Below, piece after piece: positions 58,609 to 64,000 of a stretch of 64,000 nucleotides of DNA (within the stretch, counting starts at the first letter, position 1; each line of letters opens with the position of its first letter). A program made the translations under genes and the position numbers. The notes under the pieces were generated by a model. It searched no databases. It was not told where the DNA came from and was given only the letters and a program-made list of their open reading frames with translations. Where the stretch lies: the NCBI GenBank assembly GCA_937898885.1, contig CALDKD010000090.1, forward strand, positions 42,949 through 106,948, given 5' to 3'. The stretch is from an uncultured Bacteroidales bacterium. Lineage in GTDB: Bacteria; Bacteroidota; Bacteroidia; Bacteroidales; Bacteroidaceae.

Positions 58609-61600
58609 ATGAGATTACCGCTTTTCACGCTTTTAGCATTAACGCCGCTGGCATTAACGGCACAGACAGTTACTGAGTCCCAGGCTATGAGGGAGGCACA
58701 GGAATTCCTTCAGACAGCGCGTCAAGGCCAGAAGGTTCCGTCACGAGATTCCCATAATAGTCAGAAAGCAGTAAACCTCTCTCTTGTGCGGAAAGGTTTG
58801 GCTCCAGAGAGCAAGAAACCTGCCTATTATGTATATTCAGCAGGCCAGGAAGATGAGGGTTTCGTAATAGTATCGGCCGACAGCCGTTCCTCGCACAGGA
58901 TTCTGGGCTATTCGGCAAGCGGGACCATCACAGAGGGCAACATACCTGAGAACGTACAGGCGTGGCTCGACATATACGCCGGCGAGGTGGATGTTATTGA
59001 GAAGACCAACGCCGTCATCAACGAGGGCACAGGTATGGAAGATGCTGTGGGCAATGTTGTGGTGGCTCCTCTCATTACCACACAGTGGGGACAGGATGCT
59101 CCGTTCAACGACAAGTGCCCCAAAAAGAATGGCGAGCGCACGCAGGTTGGATGCATACCTGTGGCGGCCGGACAAATAATGAACTACTATCGCTGGCCTC
59201 GTCAGGCCAAGGGGTATGTGGAGTACGAATGGAACTCATCCTGGATTGAGAAGGATTTCACAGAATGCAGCTATGACTATGACAATCTGAATGTGTCAGA
59301 GTTCCTGTACGACATTGCTTTAGGAAGCCAGACCGACTTTAATCTTGCCGCCGATGGTGGAAGTGGCGCGTATGAGCTCAATATGGGCCGTGCCCTGATC
59401 AACTATTTTGACTACGACAAGAGTATGCAGCTGCACTACCGTGGCCCTATAACAATGACAATTGATTTAGGATTATACAACGATTACGAGGAGATCCCTG
59501 CCTGGGATGATGAGGCGTGGGACGATATGCTGCGGAAAGAGTTGGACGCCAGACGGCCGATACTATACAGTGGCTCTTATAGGTCAGGTAAGTCCCACGT
59601 GGGCCACGAGTTCATCTGCGACGGCTATGATGATGCCGGATATTTCCATTTCAACTGGGGATGGGCTGGTTATTGCGACGGATGGTATGTAACCACCTCA
59701 CTCTACCCCGAATATGCGGACAGCCGTGGCTACAACCTCTTGCAGTCTGCATTCTTCGGCCTCAAGCCCGACGAGGGAGGCAAGACAAGGTATTTGTCAT
59801 ACGGCAGCCTCAGTTACATCTGGGGATTGCCCGAATCTGTGAATGTGCTGTACTGTCTGGAAAACGAGGAGTCACACAGCCTCTACTACGGCCAGCCAAA
59901 GACCTGCCAGTTGCCACCATATAGTTATTGTGTCAAATATGAGGAGGATTTAAATGGTGTTCCCGATGAGTTTCCACAAAAGAAAGACATTCCTGCGGGC
60001 ACCTACCGCAAGTACCTTGTCTGCAACGAGCCTGGCACTAATGTATATCAGCCCGTCAGCTACGGCTATGCCAGCGACAAGGCAGAGCTTGCCGAGACTT
60101 TCACTTGGGTTGAGATAGACAATGACGGTGTATGGACCGAGAGCAGCTCCCGCTCTTTCAGTACCAAGAGCGAGAACAATGAGATACGTTACTATGTCAC
60201 CAAAGACAACGAGGTGAAGATAACGTATATCTCAAGTTCCGACAAATCTCCGGAGGTTCCCGCCTCAGTCTCATACAGAGGTCAGGAATATACCGTTACA
60301 GAGATAGACTGCAGCAGTATTTGGAACATCACCCCCAAGCTGCCGGAAACCATAAGGAAGATGACCGTCATCATAGGAGCGGACTTACCGGTGAGTCTGC
60401 CTCCATATCTTGAGGAGCTGAATTTGAGTTATGCAGGGACACAGCTTACGCTTCCATCCACGCTGAAAGTCCTGAGCCTTTGGAACTACAAGGGCACGGA
60501 GCTCACGCTTCCGTCATCACTGACAGCACTGGACGGCCTTCGCGCTCCCGAGCTCACCGAGCTTGTCATTCCGGCAAGCGTATGCCGTTTTGCAGAGAAA
60601 GACAACTCATTCAGCGCAGAAAAGCTGAAGACATTGATCTTTAAAGAGGGCTGCAGCGTAAAGAAAATCCGCAGTTACTGCTTTGAAGGCTGTACCAGAC
60701 TCTCAAAGGTTGTCCTCAGCGAGGGACTGGAGGAAATTGGCGATGATGCTTTCAACAGATGTGGCAGCATAAAGGAACTGTCTCTTCCAAAGAGCGTGAG
60801 ACTTATCGGAGCCAATGCATTCGGGGGATGTACGAACCTGGCCCAATTTGTATTGACCGATGATTCCAGGCTGGAAAAGATTGGCGAGTATGCTTTCGGT
60901 TACTGTGAGAACCTTGAGAGAATGAACTTCCCTGCCAGCATAAAAGTCCTGGACAATATATTTTACGGGTCTGGTATTGTTCTGGCAGACTTAAGCAAGA
61001 CACAGATTGAAGATGTAAATATGGGATTCTACAATTGCAAGTCGTTGCAGTCTGTCATTCTGCCTAACACTGTAAAAACCATAACCAGCCTGGGCACAGG
61101 CCAGATGAAGTCGCTGGTAGTTCCTCAGGGCGTAACCAGCATTGAGAGCATTTCCGGCGACAAACTGCAGTCACTCACGCTGCCGGCATCGCTCAAGGTG
61201 TTCAACAACTCATCGCTGGGCGGTGGAGCGAAAGTGATTTGTGAGGCCACCACGCCTCCAGAGGGCGCAGGACTGACCTGTATGGCAAGAAGCGGCAAAT
61301 ACTACCGCGACATATATCTTTACATACCGGCTGGGGCATTGGATGCATATCAGAACTATAAATATCAGTATCCAAGAGGCCACAGCGAATACTATTACTT
61401 CAGCCCACTCATAGAGATGGCTTCGGCAGACAGTCCTGTCAATGTCATCTCCAATGCCGGCGGAGCCACAATTATGGGAAACAGCAGCACAGAGGGCGTA
61501 CTTGAGATACCGGAGAGCGTCAACACCACCACAGGGATAGCACAAGTCCGCGCTATCGGCGACTATGCTTTCTACGGGACAAGCCTCGCCGCCGTAGATA

Positions 61601-62016
61601 TCCCTGCAACCGTAGGTGTAGCACCAGCAGTTGCCACCCGCACGCTGGCAGCTGAGACAGGAAGCGGAATAGGCAGTTACGCTTTCGCCTATTGCCCAAG
61701 CCTCCAGGAGGTTATGGTGCATTGGGACAAGCCGCTCACTATTCAGGCTAATACATTTGAGGGAATTGACCTTTCCGGCTGCAAACTGTACGTTCCCGCA
61801 GACGCCATATCCGCCTACCGGCAGGCAGACGTATGGAAGGAGTTCGGCGAGATTTGCGGCATAGGCACACCTCTGGGCGTTGAGACACCATCAGCCGATG
61901 ATGCTGAGACCAATGCCGGCTCACCTGCCCCGGCCTTCAACCTTGCCGGCCAGCAGGTAACAGACGCTCACAATGGAATAGTGATAATTAACGGAGCTAA
62001 GTATTTAAATTTCTAG
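58609..62016 (+). CDS. C10 cysteine peptidase fused to BspA-type leucine-rich repeats
   Basis: The 1135-residue protein has a signal peptide (MRLPLFTLLALTPLALTAQ), a Spi-like propeptide (about 20-150) and a C10 peptidase domain. Cys182 lies in TQVGCIPVAAGQIMNYYRWP, and His333 in HVGHEFICDGYDD with FNWGWAGYCDGWY after it. A linker domain (about 400-540) is followed by LRR_5 repeats (from about 560, for example LSEGLEEIGDDAFNRCGSI) in two blocks closed by LYIPAGALDAYQNY and LYVPADAISAYRQ. The C-terminal tail is FNLAGQQVTDAHNGIVIING. A secreted protease with adhesive or substrate-presenting repeats is the simplest reading. No clear promoter is seen; TACCTTTA at about 58542 is a weak candidate. 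Confidence 0.9.
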   Translation: MRLPLFTLLALTPLALTAQTVTESQAMREAQEFLQTARQGQKVPSRDSHNSQKAVNLSLVRKGLAPESKKPAYYVYSAGQEDEGFVIVSADSRSSHRILGYSASGTITEGNIPENVQAWLDIYAGEVDVIEKTNAVINEGTGMEDAVGNVVVAPLITTQWGQDAPFNDKCPKKNGERTQVGCIPVAAGQIMNYYRWPRQAKGYVEYEWNSSWIEKDFTECSYDYDNLNVSEFLYDIALGSQTDFNLAADGGSGAYELNMGRALINYFDYDKSMQLHYRGPITMTIDLGLYNDYEEIPAWDDEAWDDMLRKELDARRPILYSGSYRSGKSHVGHEFICDGYDDAGYFHFNWGWAGYCDGWYVTTSLYPEYADSRGYNLLQSAFFGLKPDEGGKTRYLSYGSLSYIWGLPESVNVLYCLENEESHSLYYGQPKTCQLPPYSYCVKYEEDLNGVPDEFPQKKDIPAGTYRKYLVCNEPGTNVYQPVSYGYASDKAELAETFTWVEIDNDGVWTESSSRSFSTKSENNEIRYYVTKDNEVKITYISSSDKSPEVPASVSYRGQEYTVTEIDCSSIWNITPKLPETIRKMTVIIGADLPVSLPPYLEELNLSYAGTQLTLPSTLKVLSLWNYKGTELTLPSSLTALDGLRAPELTELVIPASVCRFAEKDNSFSAEKLKTLIFKEGCSVKKIRSYCFEGCTRLSKVVLSEGLEEIGDDAFNRCGSIKELSLPKSVRLIGANAFGGCTNLAQFVLTDDSRLEKIGEYAFGYCENLERMNFPASIKVLDNIFYGSGIVLADLSKTQIEDVNMGFYNCKSLQSVILPNTVKTITSLGTGQMKSLVVPQGVTSIESISGDKLQSLTLPASLKVFNNSSLGGGAKVICEATTPPEGAGLTCMARSGKYYRDIYLYIPAGALDAYQNYKYQYPRGHSEYYYFSPLIEMASADSPVNVISNAGGATIMGNSSTEGVLEIPESVNTTTGIAQVRAIGDYAFYGTSLAAVDIPATVGVAPAVATRTLAAETGSGIGSYAFAYCPSLQEVMVHWDKPLTIQANTFEGIDLSGCKLYVPADAISAYRQADVWKEFGEICGIGTPLGVETPSADDAETNAGSPAPAFNLAGQQVTDAHNGIVIINGAKYLNF

Positions 62017-62022
62017 TTTCCC

Positions 62023-63300
62023 CTACTTCACCTCAATGACATCATCAAGATTGGCGGTCTGGTTCCTCATGGGCTGAAAGTTCTTGAGGTCAGCCGCCTT
62101 TCTCTCAAATCCTTGAGCAGCCAGTCTGACCATATCCATACCATATTTTGTGGTAAGGCCGTCCACGGCGGACATCAGGCGTCTGGAGCGCTCGATATCA
62201 ACTTTATCGCCACAGAACAAGTCCAGCTGAATGGCGTTGTCACTGGATATCTCAGAGAGCATCACGCCGGCGCGCTTGTATTGGTAGCCGTTTTTGTATA
62301 TCTTATCCAGAGCCTCACCGGCAGCCTTTACAATAGCCTGAGTATCACACGTGGCCACATTCAGCCTGGTTGTGGCAAAGTTGTCGTACTGCTCCAGGTC
62401 TTCCCTGTGAGGATTGGTACAGATAAATGCCGATACGGCCAGACACACGGAATGCTGGTCCCGTAGCTTCCTTGATGCGGCAACGGCATACTCAGCTATC
62501 ATTGACCTCAGCGCCTCAATGTCCGTCACCATATATGTGAATGTTCTGGAATGAACTATTGACTTCTGCTGCTCAGCATTGTCAATATCAACCGAAGGCG
62601 CACCGTGCAGCTCTTTCCAGGTTCTCGCTCCGTTTATGTTCAGCAGCCTCCGCACCTCAAACTCAGGCTTATTATATAAATCCAGCGCTGTCCTTATTCC
62701 GTGCACCTGCAATTTCGGCGCGGTTCTCCGGCCTATGCCCCAAATCTCACCGACAGGCAAGTCTTTCAACGCTTTCTCAATCTTGTCCTCCGGCAGCACA
62801 CAGACACCGTGATATCCATTGTAATGCTTGCTATACCAGGTTGCCACTTTTGACAGCGTGTATGTCAGCGATATTCCGCAGCTTACAGGTATTCCTGTAC
62901 AATGCTCAACGTGCTTCTTTATTCTTCTGGCACAATCACGTAATTCCTCCGGGTCCGACGTGGGCAGCTCACCGAAGAACTCATCAACACTGTACTGTTT
63001 GAAGTTCACCACAAGGTCCATATCCCTGACCACCTGCATAAGCCTGCGGGATATGTCAACATACTTTGGAAGATTGGCGGGAAAGACCGCGACGTTATTC
63101 TTGTTGATGATTTCCGTAACCTGAAATACAGGATTGCCACGTTTCAGCCCAAGAGCCTTTGCCTCTTTGGTCAAGGCAAGTATTATACCACCGCCAGCCT
63201 CATTGCAATTAGCCACGACTACAGGCTTTCCCACAAGGTCTGCACGCAGAGACACCTCGCAGGAAGCATAGAACGAGTTGCAGTCAATATGTAGGATCAT
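62023..63300 (-). CDS. umuC: Y-family DNA polymerase (UmuC, DNA polymerase V subunit)
   Basis: The product has 425 residues from ATG 63300 (MILHIDCNSFYASCEVS), which overlaps the umuD stop as ATGA; the longer frame to 63318 is rejected. It carries the first metal Asp in HIDCNSFYASCE, the catalytic pair in YSVDEFFGEL, GISLTYTLSKVATWYSKH, a helix-hairpin-helix region (IWGIGRRTAPKLQVHGI) and the little-finger domain with LDLFCG. It copies damaged DNA with low fidelity after UmuD processing. It meets the C10-LRR gene end to end with a 6-base gap. Confidence 0.95.
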   Translation of the reverse strand: MILHIDCNSFYASCEVSLRADLVGKPVVVANCNEAGGGIILALTKEAKALGLKRGNPVFQVTEIINKNNVAVFPANLPKYVDISRRLMQVVRDMDLVVNFKQYSVDEFFGELPTSDPEELRDCARRIKKHVEHCTGIPVSCGISLTYTLSKVATWYSKHYNGYHGVCVLPEDKIEKALKDLPVGEIWGIGRRTAPKLQVHGIRTALDLYNKPEFEVRRLLNINGARTWKELHGAPSVDIDNAEQQKSIVHSRTFTYMVTDIEALRSMIAEYAVAASRKLRDQHSVCLAVSAFICTNPHREDLEQYDNFATTRLNVATCDTQAIVKAAGEALDKIYKNGYQYKRAGVMLSEISSDNAIQLDLFCGDKVDIERSRRLMSAVDGLTTKYGMDMVRLAAQGFERKAADLKNFQPMRNQTANLDDVIEVK

Positions 63301-63740
63301 TTTCTCTTCAGGACCCAACGCACCACACCAAACACCTGAAGCTCATCGGGATTATCCACCGCAATAGGCTTGTACTTGGGATTGCCGGACTTCAGATATA
63401 TCTGACCATCCTTCTGTATTATGCGCTTCAATGCGAACTCACCGTCAACCATACAGACAGTGATGTTCCTCTCCGACGGATAGATGGAACGGTCAACCAC
63501 CAGCAAATCTCCGTCATCTATTCCCTCGCCTGTCATTGAGTCTCCGCTTACGCGCACCAGATAAGACGTTGCGGGATTCTTGATGAGTTCCTTGTTCAAG
63601 TCTATCGGTTGCGCCATATAGGCATTATCCACAGGTATCGGAAAGCCCGCGTGCACACTGGCCTCCATCACTGGCACGCAAGGCTCAGTCTCAGGCAATA
63701 TGCTGTAGAACTCCAACAGAGGTTTGGCTGGCTTGTTCAT
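63297..63740 (-). CDS. umuD: UmuD-like S24 peptidase (LexA-fold mutagenesis protein)
   Basis: The 147-residue protein has the self-cleavage bond Ala31-Gly32 (VHAGFPIPVD), the nucleophile Ser68 in VSGDSMTGEGI and the general base Lys105 in FALKRII. Cleavage to UmuD' activates pol V, which is UmuC with two UmuD' subunits. It lacks a DNA-binding domain, so it is UmuD rather than LexA. It is first in the umuDC operon, with a 4-base overlap with umuC. The promoter region carries a 15-base inverted repeat. Confidence 0.93.
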   Translation of the reverse strand: MNKPAKPLLEFYSILPETEPCVPVMEASVHAGFPIPVDNAYMAQPIDLNKELIKNPATSYLVRVSGDSMTGEGIDDGDLLVVDRSIYPSERNITVCMVDGEFALKRIIQKDGQIYLKSGNPKYKPIAVDNPDELQVFGVVRWVLKRK

Positions 63741-63764
63741 ATTGTATCGGCAAATGAGTTACCG

Positions 63765-63833
63765 CAAAGCTACAAACAAATCTCCATTCTCACAATGAAT
63801 CAGCAGGGACAGGTACCACTGATTCACTGTGAG
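63765..63833 (-). promoter_or_regulatory. umuDC promoter with overlapping inverted-repeat operator candidate
   Basis: On the minus strand TTG (63795-63793), 20 bases, then TAGCTTTG (63772-63765, perfect). The inverted repeat CTCACAATGAATCAG (63789-63803) / CTGATTCACTGTGAG (63819-63833), one mismatch, overlaps the -33 element. The 15-base spacer contains GGTACC. A bound repressor would block the polymerase. Confidence 0.5.
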
Positions 63834-63865
63834 CAGTCCGCAGTAAGGCGTTAAGGTGGTAAGGT

Positions 63866-64000
63866 TCAATGGAAAATTGTAACATCGGCCAATATATCGT
63901 TGCCAATATTTTTTGCAACTTGCAGATTATCGCTATATTTATTGAACGCCCGAATACCAGCCTGACTGGCCGATTTTATTTCTCCAATTGGGAAAAAAAA
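63866..64000 (-). CDS. C-terminal end of an unknown protein (runs off the right edge)
   Basis: The minus-strand frame is open from the window edge to TGA 63868-63866, 44 codons: ...PIGEIKSASQAGIRAFNKYS and DNLQVAKNIGNDILADVTIFH. It looks like a helical soluble C-terminus. With only 44 codons and no recognised family, it could still be a chance frame. Confidence 0.35.
   Translation of the reverse strand, partial: FFFPIGEIKSASQAGIRAFNKYSDNLQVAKNIGNDILADVTIFH

Noticed and set aside
63297..63740. LexA repressor
   Set aside because: The cleavage site and Ser/Lys dyad are present but there is no N-terminal helix-turn-helix; the gene is coupled to umuC, so UmuD is the better call.
1..64000. CRISPR arrays, complete insertion sequences and rRNA genes
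   Set aside because: No regular repeat-spacer arrays, no transposase motifs and no rRNA sequence were recognised on reading both strands.

Overview
The window looks like a chromosome segment from a polysaccharide-degrading member of the Bacteroidales (a gut or rumen Prevotella-like or related lineage; I cannot fix the genus). The evidence is two SusC/SusD pairs, many lipoproteins and outer-membrane barrels, BspA-type leucine-rich repeats, C10 and clostripain-type cysteine peptidases, and repeated matches to the Bacteroidetes promoter (TTTG or TTG, about 18-21 bases, then TAnnTTTG) ahead of genes on both strands.

Layout. 1-7.1 kb: the start of a corrinoid protein at the left edge, an OMP_b-brl-type outer-membrane protein, a bile-acid/sodium-symporter-family transporter, an SDR oxidoreductase, a small porin-like barrel and a YqaA-type membrane protein. 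7.1-11.9 kb (minus): a probable operon of a PepSY-like protein, a clostripain-family lipoprotein, a GH3 glucosidase lipoprotein, a DUF3467 protein and a small unknown. 11.9-12.56 kb: a gene-poor leader-like region with strong hairpins. 12.56-15 kb: lipid kinase, Ca2+/cation exchanger and MntP in one operon. 15-18 kb: aminopeptidase P, a DUF937-like protein with one EF-hand loop, and a zinc metallopeptidase. 18-33 kb (minus): a polysaccharide utilisation locus, SusC1-SusD1, terminator, SusC2-SusD2 and two surface lipoproteins, terminator, then a C10 peptidase translationally coupled to a secreted unknown. The tandem SusCD-SusCD-lipoprotein order resembles the core xylan (Xus) system.

33-42 kb: an ATP-pyrophosphatase-only GuaA, a palindromic repeat cluster, and a GH31-GH43-GH3 operon that suits xylan or xyloglucan side-chain and oligosaccharide breakdown. 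42-46.1 kb: tRNA-Ser(CGA), an integrase N-terminal fragment and a decayed mobile island. The island holds two plus-strand secreted-protein genes behind a G-tract, a GTAC-rich non-coding region, and a coupled minus-strand gene set whose first gene is beheaded. 46-52.4 kb: nitrilase, MscS channel, another GH3, and two tandem 6-bladed-propeller-like proteins. 52.4-62 kb: a BspA-type LRR protein, a CcsA-type cytochrome c assembly protein, a GH10 xylanase lipoprotein with a Gly/Pro-rich insert, and a C10-peptidase-LRR fusion. 62-64 kb: umuDC with a palindrome over its promoter, and the end of another minus-strand gene.

How it fits together. SusCD pairs would bind and import xylan-like oligosaccharides. 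The GH10 lipoprotein would cut the backbone at the surface, and GH31, GH43 and the GH3 enzymes would finish the oligosaccharides. No hybrid two-component or other regulator of these genes lies in the window. The best candidates for something undescribed are the island at 42.1-46.1 kb, the C10-peptidase/partner pair, the palindromic element at 34.2-34.4 kb, the hairpin leader at 12.2-12.5 kb, and the shared Gly/Phe/Pro inserts in three glycosidases.
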